A stretch of DNA of 39,342 nucleotides, from positions 1 through 39,342 of the forward strand of contig PFJA01000285.1 in the NCBI GenBank assembly GCA_002782905.1, given 5' to 3'. Positions 6,276 through 15,100 of this stretch are shown piece after piece. Each line of letters opens with the position of its first letter. The stretch's first letter is position 1. The stretch comes from Lysobacterales bacterium CG_4_10_14_3_um_filter_64_11. GTDB lineage: Bacteria > Pseudomonadota > Gammaproteobacteria > Xanthomonadales > Xanthomonadaceae. The position numbers and the translations under genes were made by a program. Below the pieces are notes generated by a model. That model was not told where the DNA came from, did not search any database, and saw nothing but the letters and a program-made list of their open reading frames with translations.

Positions 6276-7405
6276 CGGCCGCCCTGTTGCGCCAGGACCG
6301 CATCGAGCACCGCCACAAGGCGTGCATGGTCGTCAGCACTGCCAAGGCTGATGCGCAGGCAGCGGGGCAAGCCATAGCCCGCCATCGGCCGCAGCACGAT
6401 GCCGCGCGCGAGCAACCCCGCTTCGATCTGCGCGGCGTGCGGACCGAACTCCACCAGCACGAAGTTGGTTTGGCTCGGATACACGAACAACCCGCGTGCG
6501 CGCAGTTGATCGGTGAGCCATTGCCGTTGCCCGGCATTGCGCGCGCGCACCTGCGCGATGTGCGCGGGCGCGGCAAGCGATGCCTCGGCGGCGGCAAGCC
6601 CCAATGCGTTGACGTTGAACGACTCGCGCGCACGCTCCAGCACCGCAATCAGGCCCGGCGCGGCCAGCGCATAGCCCACGCGCAAGCCGGCCAAGGCATG
6701 CGCCTTGGAAAAGGTGCCGGTGACGATCACGCGCGGGTCGCGACCCAGCCATGTGCTTGCGGAAACATACTCCGGCGCGGTGACGTACTCACGATAGGCC
6801 TCGTCCACCACCACCAGCACATCGGCCGGCAGCGCCGCCAGAAACTGCGCGAAGGCATCACCCGAATACCAGGTGCCGGTCGGATTGTTGGGATTGCACA
6901 GATAGACAAGGCGAATGCCGGCATCGACGCCAGTAGCCATTGCTTGCAGGTCGTGGCCATGCGCCATTGCCTGCTCGCGCAAGAGCGCCGGTGTCTGCCG
7001 CAGCGGCGCGTTCGCGGCCTTCGCCGCCAGTGCATACACCGCAAACCCGAACTGCGCGGCCAGCACGCCGGCATCGCGGCCCGCGAATACCTGTGCCAGC
7101 AGCATCAGCAGTTCGTGCGAGCCGTTACCGAGAATGATTTGCTCGCTGGCAACGCCGTGCTCGCGCGCAAGTGCGGCTTTCAATGCGCCACCACGCGGAT
7201 CGGGGTAACGATGAATCTCGGGCAATGTCGCGGTGATGGCGTCCAGCACCCCCGGCGCGATGCCCAATGGGCTTTCGTTGGAACCCAATTCGATCAGCTT
7301 GCCCGCATGCGCGGCACGCAGCGCCACCAGATCATGGCCAGGATCGTAAGCGCACAGACTGCGGATACCCGGCTGCGCCAGGCACAGGTAATCCATGCCG
7401 CTCAC
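6272..7405 (-). CDS. hisC: Histidinol-phosphate / aromatic aminotransferase (HisC-like)
   Basis: A 377-residue fold-type I PLP aminotransferase. It shows SNESPLG (42-48), NPNNPTGT (171-178), DEAY (201-204), the Schiff-base Lys234 in TFSKAHALAGLRVGYA and the phosphate-binding Arg242. Members make histidinol phosphate and in many bacteria also transaminate phenylpyruvate and hydroxyphenylpyruvate. Its place between pheA and aroA, away from any his operon, favours the aromatic role (phenylpyruvate to phenylalanine), which is inference from context. The GTG at 7405 overlaps the pheA stop as GTGA, matching the downstream hisC-aroA junction; an ATG three codons later at 7396 is the alternative. No strong ribosome-binding site distinguishes them. 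Confidence 0.93.
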   Translation of the reverse strand: MSGMDYLCLAQPGIRSLCAYDPGHDLVALRAAHAGKLIELGSNESPLGIAPGVLDAITATLPEIHRYPDPRGGALKAALAREHGVASEQIILGNGSHELLMLLAQVFAGRDAGVLAAQFGFAVYALAAKAANAPLRQTPALLREQAMAHGHDLQAMATGVDAGIRLVYLCNPNNPTGTWYSGDAFAQFLAALPADVLVVVDEAYREYVTAPEYVSASTWLGRDPRVIVTGTFSKAHALAGLRVGYALAAPGLIAVLERARESFNVNALGLAAAEASLAAPAHIAQVRARNAGQRQWLTDQLRARGLFVYPSQTNFVLVEFGPHAAQIEAGLLARGIVLRPMAGYGLPRCLRISLGSADDHARLVAVLDAVLAQQGGR

Positions 7406-8586
7406 AGGATGGCGACCGGGTAGCTGCCCAACACGCGTACCTGGGCGGCAAAGCTGCCGAGCCCGTGCAACGCGTTCGCCACCGCCGCGTCCTCGACGTG
7501 ACCGCTGACATCGATAAAAAACGCATACTGCCAGCGCCCCTGATGCGAGGGCCGCGATTCGATGCGGTTCATGCTGACGCCATTGTCGGCCAACGGCTTG
7601 AGCAGATTGAACAGCGCGCCGGGCTGGTCGCGCACAAACACCAGCAGCGAGGTGCGATCATGCCCCGACGGCGGCAGCAGGTCGCGGCCGATCACCAGAA
7701 AGCGCGTGGTGTTGTCGGGACGATCCTCGATCGGGCCGGCGACCACCTTCAGCCCGTATACGTGCGCCGCCGATTCACCGGCAATGGCTGCCGCGTCATC
7801 GGCGTTGCGCGAGCGGCGCGCCGCTTCGGCATTGCTGTTGGCCGCAAAACGCTCGGTCTTGTTGCAATGCTGGCGCAACCAGTTTTTGCATTGCGCCAGC
7901 GACTGCGGATGCGCGTAGATGCGCTCAACATCTTCCAAGCGGCCGGTGCGCGAAAGCAGAAACTGATGCACCTGCAATTCGACTTCGCCGCAGATTTTGA
8001 GCTTGGAGGTGAGAAACATGTCGAGTGTGGACTGGATCGTGCCCTGCCCCGAGTTCTCCACCGGAACCACGCCAAAATCGGCGTTGCCCGATTCGACTTC
8101 CTGAAACACTTCTTCGATCGTAGCCAGCGGCAATCCGTGCGCGCTGTGGCCGAAATGCTTGTGTACCGCCTGCTGCGAGAAGGTACCCTCGGGCCCGAGA
8201 AAGCCGACCTTCAACGGCTCCTGCTGCGCCAGACACGCCGACATGACTTCGCGGAACAGCCGCACCAACACCTCATCGCTGAGCGGGCCGTCATTGCGAT
8301 CCACCACCTTGCGCAACACCTGCGCTTCGCGCTCCGGGCGATAGTAATCGATGGCCGCTTTGAGCGGGCCCTTGGCCTTGCCCACCTGCCGCGCCCATTG
8401 CGCCCGCTCGGCGATCAGTTCCTGGATGTGTTGATCGATGCTGTCGATCCGCTCGCGCGCCTGGCCAAGGGCTGGCGCCGAGGCAGCATCCGCGACCGCG
8501 TGGCTCTTTTTCGGCTTGCGGCTGGCGGTGCGTGATTCGGCAGTCGCCGGCTTGGTCGACGGTGATTTCTTGCGCGGTGGTGACAT
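7402..8586 (-). CDS. pheA: Bifunctional chorismate mutase / prephenate dehydratase (P-protein)
   Basis: Turns chorismate into prephenate and then phenylpyruvate, the committed route to phenylalanine. 394 residues in three domains: AroQ-type chorismate mutase (about 42-120, starting ARERIDSIDQHIQELIAERA), prephenate dehydratase (about 125-300, with GFLGPEGTFSQQA, VPVENSGQGTI and the catalytic TTRF motif) and a C-terminal ACT domain (about 310-394) with the ESRP phenylalanine-binding motif that gives feedback inhibition. Residues 1 to about 38 are an unusual Lys/Pro/Ser-rich extension, but no other plausible start codon lies before the mutase domain, so it seems genuine. The ATG at 8586 is five bases after the serC stop. 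Confidence 0.97.
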   Translation of the reverse strand: MSPPRKKSPSTKPATAESRTASRKPKKSHAVADAASAPALGQARERIDSIDQHIQELIAERAQWARQVGKAKGPLKAAIDYYRPEREAQVLRKVVDRNDGPLSDEVLVRLFREVMSACLAQQEPLKVGFLGPEGTFSQQAVHKHFGHSAHGLPLATIEEVFQEVESGNADFGVVPVENSGQGTIQSTLDMFLTSKLKICGEVELQVHQFLLSRTGRLEDVERIYAHPQSLAQCKNWLRQHCNKTERFAANSNAEAARRSRNADDAAAIAGESAAHVYGLKVVAGPIEDRPDNTTRFLVIGRDLLPPSGHDRTSLLVFVRDQPGALFNLLKPLADNGVSMNRIESRPSHQGRWQYAFFIDVSGHVEDAAVANALHGLGSFAAQVRVLGSYPVAIL

Positions 8587-8591
8587 GGGGC

Positions 8592-9677
8592 TCAGGCCTT
8601 GCGCTGGGCGAAGTCAATCATGAACTGCGCCAGCGCTTCGACGCTGGCCTCGGTCACCGCGTTGTACAGCGAGGCGCGAATGCCGCCGACCACCCGATGG
8701 CCTTTCAAACCGATCAGACCATTGCTGGCGGCTTGCTTGAGAAAGTCGGTTTCGAGCACGTCGTTGGCGAGAAAAAACGGCACATTCATGCGCGAGCGGC
8801 AGGCCGGAACGACGCGATTGCGGTAGAAGCCTGCGCTGTCGTCGATTACCGAATACAACCGTTGTGCCTTGCGCCGGTTGATCGCTTCGATCGCGGCCAC
8901 ACCACCGCGTTGTTTGAGATGCTTGAAGACCAACCCGGCCAGATACCAGGCGAACGTCGGCGGGGTGTTGAGCATCGAATCGTGCTTGAGGTGGGCGCCG
9001 ATATTCAAGATCGGTGCCCGCGCCTGCCCAGCGCGCGCCAACAGTTGCGGATGAATGATCGCGACAGCAATACCGGACGGGCCGATGTTTTTCTGCGCAC
9101 CCGCGTAGATCATGGCGTAGCGCGATACATCAATGCGGCGCGACAGAATGCTGGACGACATGTCGGCAATCAGCGCCACGTTGTCCAGCACCGGCGTATC
9201 CGCAAACTCGACGCCGTGGATGGTCTCGTTGTCGGTGATGTGCAGGTAGGCGGCATCATCGCTGAGCCGCCATTGCGAAAGCGCCGGGATCTCGCTGTAG
9301 CCACTGCCCTTGGCGCTGGCGGCAATGCGAACGTCGCAATACGGCTGCGCCTGTTCCACGGCCTTTTCGCCCCAGTGGCCGGTGAGCAGGTAATCGACGG
9401 CCTGGCCCGGCGCCGCAAAGTTGAGCGGCAACAGCGCCTGGATCAGGGTGGCGCCGCCCTGCATGAACACCACCGCGTAGTCATCGGGAACCGCCAGCAA
9501 TGCGCGCAGGTCGCGTTCGGCTTCGGCGGCGATGTCGATGAACGCCTTGCCGCGATGGCTGAGCTCCATCACCGAGGCACCCTGGCCATGCCAATCCAGC
9601 AGTTCTTCCTGCGCCTGACGCAATACGGCTTCGGGCAGGGCCGCAGGACCGGCGCTGAAGTTGTGCAGGCGCGACAT
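8592..9677 (-). CDS. serC: Phosphoserine aminotransferase
   Basis: Transaminates 3-phosphohydroxypyruvate to phosphoserine in serine synthesis and the analogous step of pyridoxal phosphate synthesis. 361 residues, normal length. The N-terminus HNFSAGPAALPEAVLRQAQ is diagnostic, and the PLP Lys196 lies in YAGAQKNIGPSG. The ATG at 9677 has a GGAG ribosome-binding site six bases upstream. It is the first gene of serC-pheA-hisC-aroA, a grouping known in gammaproteobacteria as a mixed-function supraoperon in which serine and aromatic synthesis are co-expressed. In pseudomonads gyrA lies upstream and a tyrA domain downstream; here the pil-chp cluster lies upstream and no tyrA is present. Confidence 0.98.
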   Translation of the reverse strand: MSRLHNFSAGPAALPEAVLRQAQEELLDWHGQGASVMELSHRGKAFIDIAAEAERDLRALLAVPDDYAVVFMQGGATLIQALLPLNFAAPGQAVDYLLTGHWGEKAVEQAQPYCDVRIAASAKGSGYSEIPALSQWRLSDDAAYLHITDNETIHGVEFADTPVLDNVALIADMSSSILSRRIDVSRYAMIYAGAQKNIGPSGIAVAIIHPQLLARAGQARAPILNIGAHLKHDSMLNTPPTFAWYLAGLVFKHLKQRGGVAAIEAINRRKAQRLYSVIDDSAGFYRNRVVPACRSRMNVPFFLANDVLETDFLKQAASNGLIGLKGHRVVGGIRASLYNAVTEASVEALAQFMIDFAQRKA

Positions 9678-9740
9678 GGTGACTCCGTGACGACGGCGAG
9701 ATGCTCAGGCTAGCATGCGGCAACGCAGCAAAAAAGACCC

Positions 9741-9760
9741 GCGAACACCCGCGAACACCC
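9741..9760. repeat. 10-base tandem repeat in the chpC-serC gap
   Basis: GCGAACACCC occurs twice in a row (9741-9760), preceded by GACCC. On the minus strand a run of six T (9730-9735) follows GGGTC shortly after the chpC stop. This may be part of a weak intrinsic terminator for the pil-chp operon, but the stem is poorly defined. The gap 9678-9776 must also contain the serC promoter, which I could not place. Confidence 0.4.
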
Positions 9761-9776
9761 TGGGTGCCGATTCGAT

Positions 9777-10280
9777 TCAGGCGGCGGGCATCTCGACCGG
9801 GTGCAGCGCCTCGTCGATCAGCAACTCGATCATGGTCAAATCGGGGATCAGCGCGGCGTCGTCGTTCAACAACACCCTGGCCTTCACGCCGAGCGGCACG
9901 GCGCCGTCGCCTTCGCTGATCACCAAGCGGTCGCGCGACACATTGATCAAACGGGGAAATCCCTGGGTCAGGACGGCAAAAAACGACAGTCGCTGATTAC
10001 CGCCCAGCGCCTTGATGACTACCACCTTGGAGCCCAGTTGGCTGCGCTCCTCGGCGATGCCCGCCAAGCGGGCAAAGGCGATGACCGGCACCCGCCAGCC
10101 GCGCCAGCGCAAGCGGCCCAATAACCATGCCGGCGCGTTGGCAACGACTTCGGGATCCGAAAAGCTGATGATTTCGGCCATCGAAGCATTGGGCAGCAGC
10201 AATCGCCCGCCGGCGATGGTGATCAGCACGCCTCGCAGATCGTTGTCGACCTGCCCTGCCGCTGGAGTTTGTCTGTTCAT
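9777..10280 (-). CDS. chpC: CheW-like coupling protein ChpC
   Basis: 167 residues with a single CheW domain (about 15-155: DLRGVLITIAGGRLLLPNASMAEIISF, then LLGRLRWRGWRVPVIAFARLAG). CheW proteins couple chemoreceptors to the histidine kinase; in P. aeruginosa ChpC is the second, optional CheW of the Pil-Chp system and links additional inputs. The ATG at 10280 overlaps the chpB stop as ATGA, so it is translationally coupled; a TTG at 10289 is less likely. It is the last gene of the pilG to chpC operon. Confidence 0.87.
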   Translation of the reverse strand: MNRQTPAAGQVDNDLRGVLITIAGGRLLLPNASMAEIISFSDPEVVANAPAWLLGRLRWRGWRVPVIAFARLAGIAEERSQLGSKVVVIKALGGNQRLSFFAVLTQGFPRLINVSRDRLVISEGDGAVPLGVKARVLLNDDAALIPDLTMIELLIDEALHPVEMPAA

Positions 10281-12118
10281 TGTTGCCAACGCTCCACCGC
10301 TCTCGCGGTCAATTCAGCCATCGCACCCACTTGACCACCGGCCGCCTTGGCACTGGCGCATGCGGTCGCGTCGAAACAACTCGCGGGGTCCTGCGCAATC
10401 ACCGTGGCACCAGCCGCAACGCACCCTGGCAAGGCGTCGGCCAACGACGCCGGAGCACCACTGGCAAGCGCCACCAGCAAGTCGCGCCCGAGCGACGCAA
10501 GCGCTGCGAGCTGCGCTTCGGCCGGCTGCACATCGGCGACAAACGACAAGTTGCCGTGACGGCCCATCGTCAAGCTCAACGCGTCCGGCATTACGAACAC
10601 GCGACCGGCATCCACGCTTTTGCCTGCTTCCGCCAACACCACCGGCAAGGCGCTGACCTTGGCCAATTGCGGCACCAGTCGGTCGTGATTGGCGCCCTCA
10701 AGATGCTGCATCAACACCACCGGCACGGGCAGATCGCCGGGCAGACTGGCAAGTACCTGACGCACGGCGTCGGGGCCGCCAGCACCGGAAAAGATGACCA
10801 CTGCACCATGCCGGGTGGCAACCGTACTGGCGTCATCATCGGCCAGCGACAGCCCGGCAATCAGGGCATCAAAGTCGATCTCCGCCGGCACCACCGATTC
10901 TTGCCGGTGCATGGCCATGCCATCCGCGGAATCCTCGTCGTCGACGACCAGTTCCAGATTCTCGAACGCGCTGCTCTTGTTGCGACTTTGCTTTGCGTCA
11001 TGCGCCGCGGCAAGCGCGGCGGCGGGTGCATCGCTGCCTGCGAATGGCTGCCTGTCATCGTCCTCATCGACGGGACTGCGGCGAGCGAAATCCGGCTCGA
11101 CGACGCTTTGCGCCAGCTCATCGTCGGCGCTATTGGCATCCAATTCGGCGGCCAGCGCCAACAACTCAGGATCGAGTGCGATCGCATCGTGGTCGGTTTC
11201 GCCAAACTCGGAAAAGCGCGATGCCGGCGCGTTGGCTATGTCGGCGGGTGAGGTTTCAATGACAAACGAAAAATCGGCATCCAGGTAACTGTCATCCAAT
11301 TCAATCGCCACCGGCTCACCGTCATCGCTCGCCGGCGCCGGCGCAGCGATCGGGTCGATGTCCGTTGCCATTGCCGCATCGTCTGCCGCCGTTTCGAGGA
11401 ACGCGGCAAGGTCGATTTCCTCCGACCACGCGGTGCTGTCGCGCTCGCGTGGCGCGGCGGCGGGTGCGTCTGCGGGTGCATCGGCCGTGCTGTCGCCGTC
11501 GCCAGTGAGCGCGCGCATTATCTCGTCATCATCCAGTTGCAGCGCGTCCTCGGCCGTACGCTCCGCCTCACGCACATAGGCCGGTGCATAGGCCACGCGT
11601 GCGCCGCCCCCTGGCACTTCGAGCGATGGCACCTGGCGCGCCAGGTCAGGGGTATCGCCGGTGTATTGCGACAGCGTTGCGTCGTGCATCTGCTGATCCG
11701 GCCGCAGCGGCGCGCCCGGCTGTGGCCGCATATCGAACGACGGCAGACGCCGCGCATCGGCCGGCGCCGCCGGCAGCGTTGTTGCTGCATCGCCTGACAA
11801 TTTGCTGGCGAGATGCCGTGCCCAACGCGCGAGCTCCCAACCACCCAGCTTGCGCGTCACCGCCGCCTCGTCAAAAATCACACTGACGCCAGGCTCGTCG
11901 AACACTGGCTGAAATGCGTCCAACGCCGCTTCAATGCTGTCATCCAGACTTACCACGATAATCGTGGAGCCGGTGGCACTGAGTGCTGCCGGTTCGACGG
12001 CGCGCGGATCGGCCTCGATACTGATCTGGGCACCGTAATCGAGTATCACCTGTCGCAAGTGTGCACGCGCATCGCCTTCCGCACCCAGCAGCGCCACCCG
12101 TGCGGGCGCACTAGTCAT
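10277..12118 (-). CDS. chpB: ChpB-like protein with a degenerate CheB methylesterase domain
   Basis: 613 residues, far longer than CheB or P. aeruginosa ChpB (about 340). Residues about 5-100 look like a decayed receiver-type fold (ARVALLGAEGDARAHLRQVI, STIIVVSLDD). About 110-430 is an acidic, Ala/Asp-rich, probably disordered linker. About 435-613 is clearly CheB-like: VVIFSGAGGPDAVRQVL, VVLMQHLEG and VIAQDPASC. The catalytic Ser of CheB (GAST-GG) is Gly445 here, with Ser444 shifted by one; the His is kept (His472); the catalytic Asp of GNDG is replaced (ASGAPAS). Methylesterase activity is therefore doubtful. The ATG at 12118 overlaps the chpA end by eight bases; a GTG at 12133 is the alternative. 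Confidence 0.82.
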   Translation of the reverse strand: MTSAPARVALLGAEGDARAHLRQVILDYGAQISIEADPRAVEPAALSATGSTIIVVSLDDSIEAALDAFQPVFDEPGVSVIFDEAAVTRKLGGWELARWARHLASKLSGDAATTLPAAPADARRLPSFDMRPQPGAPLRPDQQMHDATLSQYTGDTPDLARQVPSLEVPGGGARVAYAPAYVREAERTAEDALQLDDDEIMRALTGDGDSTADAPADAPAAAPRERDSTAWSEEIDLAAFLETAADDAAMATDIDPIAAPAPASDDGEPVAIELDDSYLDADFSFVIETSPADIANAPASRFSEFGETDHDAIALDPELLALAAELDANSADDELAQSVVEPDFARRSPVDEDDDRQPFAGSDAPAAALAAAHDAKQSRNKSSAFENLELVVDDEDSADGMAMHRQESVVPAEIDFDALIAGLSLADDDASTVATRHGAVVIFSGAGGPDAVRQVLASLPGDLPVPVVLMQHLEGANHDRLVPQLAKVSALPVVLAEAGKSVDAGRVFVMPDALSLTMGRHGNLSFVADVQPAEAQLAALASLGRDLLVALASGAPASLADALPGCVAAGATVIAQDPASCFDATACASAKAAGGQVGAMAELTARAVERWQQ

Positions 12119-15100
12119 GGCTATCTCCACCACTCAGCAATTCACCGACATTGCGCAGCAACTCGGCTTCCTGGTATGGCTTGCCCAGATAGCGGTTCAC
12201 GCCGATCTCGAAGGCGCGCTGACGATGCTTTTCGCCGGTGCGCGAGGTGATCATGATGATCGGAATGTGGCGCAACCGCGCATCGTTGCGCATGTGGGTG
12301 GCGAGCTCGTAGCCGTCCATGCGTGGCATTTCGATATCCAGCAGCATCACATCGGGCACGCGCTCTGCGAGCTTTTCCAGTGCGTCGATACCGTCCTTTG
12401 CCGTCAGCACTTCATAGTTCTGGCGCTCAAGCACACGGCTGGAAACCTTGCGCATGGTGATCGAATCATCGACCACCATCACCAGTGGCACGCGGGCAAC
12501 CGGGCGCACCACCGCGTGCGGCTGGATCTGCGTTTCGCTGCTGTCGGCCTGGCTGAGGTGGCGGCGGACCAGCGGCAGCACGTCGAGGATGACCACCACG
12601 CTGCCATCGCCCATGACCGTAGCGCCGAAAATGCCCGGCAGCGAACTGACCTGCGGGCCAACCGGCTTGACCACGATTTCACGGCTACCCATCACCTGAT
12701 CCACCGCGATGGCGGCGCGCAATTCGCCAGAACGCGCCAACAGCAACGGCATCTGCAAACTTTCGGCTGCCTTGGCCGGCGCGTGCCCGATCAGCATGCC
12801 AAGGTCGTGCACCGGATAGGATTCACCGGCATAGGTGTAGACCGCGTCGCCACGGATCTGGCCCAGTTCCAGCTCATCGCGGTCGATGCGGTCCACGCCG
12901 GCAACCGATGCGATCGGCACGGCAAAACTGGTTTCACCAATCTTGACGAATACCGCCTGCGTCACCGCGAGGGTAAAGGGCAGACGGATCAGGAACTCGG
13001 TGCCCTTGCCGGCGCGTGAACGGATGCCCAGCGTGCCGCCCAACTGGCGTATCTCGCTGTGCACTACGTCCATGCCCACCCCGCGACCGGCCAGCTTGCT
13101 GATCGACTCGGCGGTGGAGAACCCGGTTTGCAGAATGAAGCCGAACAGCTCGCCGTCGGGCACCTGCGCGTCGGCGGCCAGCAACCCACGCTCGATCGCC
13201 TTGGCGCGGATTGCCGCGGCGTCCAGACCGCGGCCATCATCGGATACGGTGATCACCACTTCCGAGCCTTCGCGCGCGACTGCGATACGTACCAGCCCGT
13301 CTTCGGGTTTGCCGGCTTTGCGACGATCCGCTGGCGACTCCACACCGTGTGCCACCGAATTGCGCAACATGTGTTCCAGCGGTGCAGTGATGTGTTCGAG
13401 CACACTGCGGTCCATTTCGCCCTGTGCGCCATCAACCTTGAGCAGCACCGACTTGCCGGTTTCCGAGCCAGCCTGACGCAGAATGCGCCGCAGGCGCGGC
13501 ACCAGCGAATCGAACGGCACCATGCGCGTGCGCATGAGTCCTTCCTGCAGGTCGGAGCTTACCCGCGACTGCTGCAACAGCAGGGTTTCATGCTGGCGGG
13601 TGAGGTCTTCAAGCACCTGCTCAAGGTTGGTCAAATCGGCAGCCGACTCGGACAGTGCGCGGGTGAGCTGCTGCAGGGTAGAGAAGCGATCGAGTTCGAG
13701 CGGATCAAAGGTTTCGTCGGCGCTGTCCGGTTCGCGCTGGAAACGGGCAATGATCTGGGTCTCGGTTTCGATTTCGAGCTTGCGCAACTGATCGCGCAGT
13801 CGCGATGTGGTCTGGTCGAGCTCGCCCAGATTGGTGCGAAAACTCGACATCTGCTGTTCGAGGCGCGCGCGATAGATTGCAACTTCGCCGGCGTAATTGA
13901 CCAGCCGATCGAGCAAATCCGCGCGGATGCGCACCTGCTCCTGCGGCGCTCGCACCTGCATGTCGTCGGCATCGTCGAACGCCGTCTCGATGGGTGGCGA
14001 CAGGCGACCACCCGGGTGCGATTTTTTCACTTGCGCAACGACCGGCTTGTTCGTCGCTGGCGCGGTCTGCGGCGCAACCGGCGCTGTCTCTTGCGCCGCA
14101 ACGGTTGCCACTTCAGCCGCCACGATGGCGTCGAAATTACCGGTAGAGGCCTGCTCGAAGCGAGCGATCAGGTTGGCCGGCATGGCAATCGCCTGGCGCG
14201 CAGTGATCCGCGACAGCATCCCGTGCAGGCGATCAAAACCCTGTTCGAGCAATACCAGCCCGGGCAACCCGATCTCGAATCGACCCTCGGCCACCGACTC
14301 CAGCAACGATTCCATGACGTGCCCAAGATCGCCCATCTCGGCAATGCCGGACATCCGCGCACCCCCTTTCAGGGTATGCAGGTCGCGTTGCAAACCCACC
14401 ACCGGCTCGCGCTCGGAGAGGTTGTCGCGCAATTGCGTCAACAGCATGTCGGAATGATCGAGCAGGTCGGTCGACTCCTCGATGAAAATATCGAGCAATT
14501 CCTCATCGAGGTCACTCAGGTCGAGTGGCAACTCTGGATCAGCCGCGTCGTGCACCGGCGCCATCCGTGCTGGCGTTGCCGCGCTGGCGAGGTCGGTGAA
14601 GACAGCGGCTTGCGCAGCTTCGGCTTGCGCAGCTTCGGCTTCGGCGGCGACAGCTTCAGCAGCCTCAGCAGCAGCGGCTTGCGCAGCAGCGGCTTGCGCA
14701 GCAGCGGCTTCGGCGGCAGCGGCTTCAGCGGCAGCGGCTTGCGCAGCAGCGGCTTCAGCGGCAGCGGCTTGCGCAGCTTCGGCTTGCGCAGCAGCGGCTT
14801 CAGCGATGGCGCTGCTCTGCCCCGCGTCAAACTCTGCGAACGACGGCAGCGCACTGGTGTCGGGCGCATCGAGCTTGACGGCAACCAGCGATGCTGTGCT
14901 GTCGAACTCGTCATCGAGCCCAAACCCATGCGATTCCACCGTGGGCGAGGTCGGCTCGGGCAGTGTGTCGCGCTCGGCCCGCACCTGCTCGGCAAGTTGC
15001 GAACAATCCGGAACCCCGTTTTCCGGCGTCTCCAGTGCCAGCATCACCGCGCGTATCGCCGCCACACTTTGTGCGATCAGCGCAGTGCCCTGAGCACTGG

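Noticed and set aside
14604..14801. Possible CRISPR or VNTR array from the tandem GC-rich repeats
   Set aside because: The 15-base units are contiguous, without spacers, and stay in the chpA reading frame as Ala-rich pentads; it is a coding repeat.
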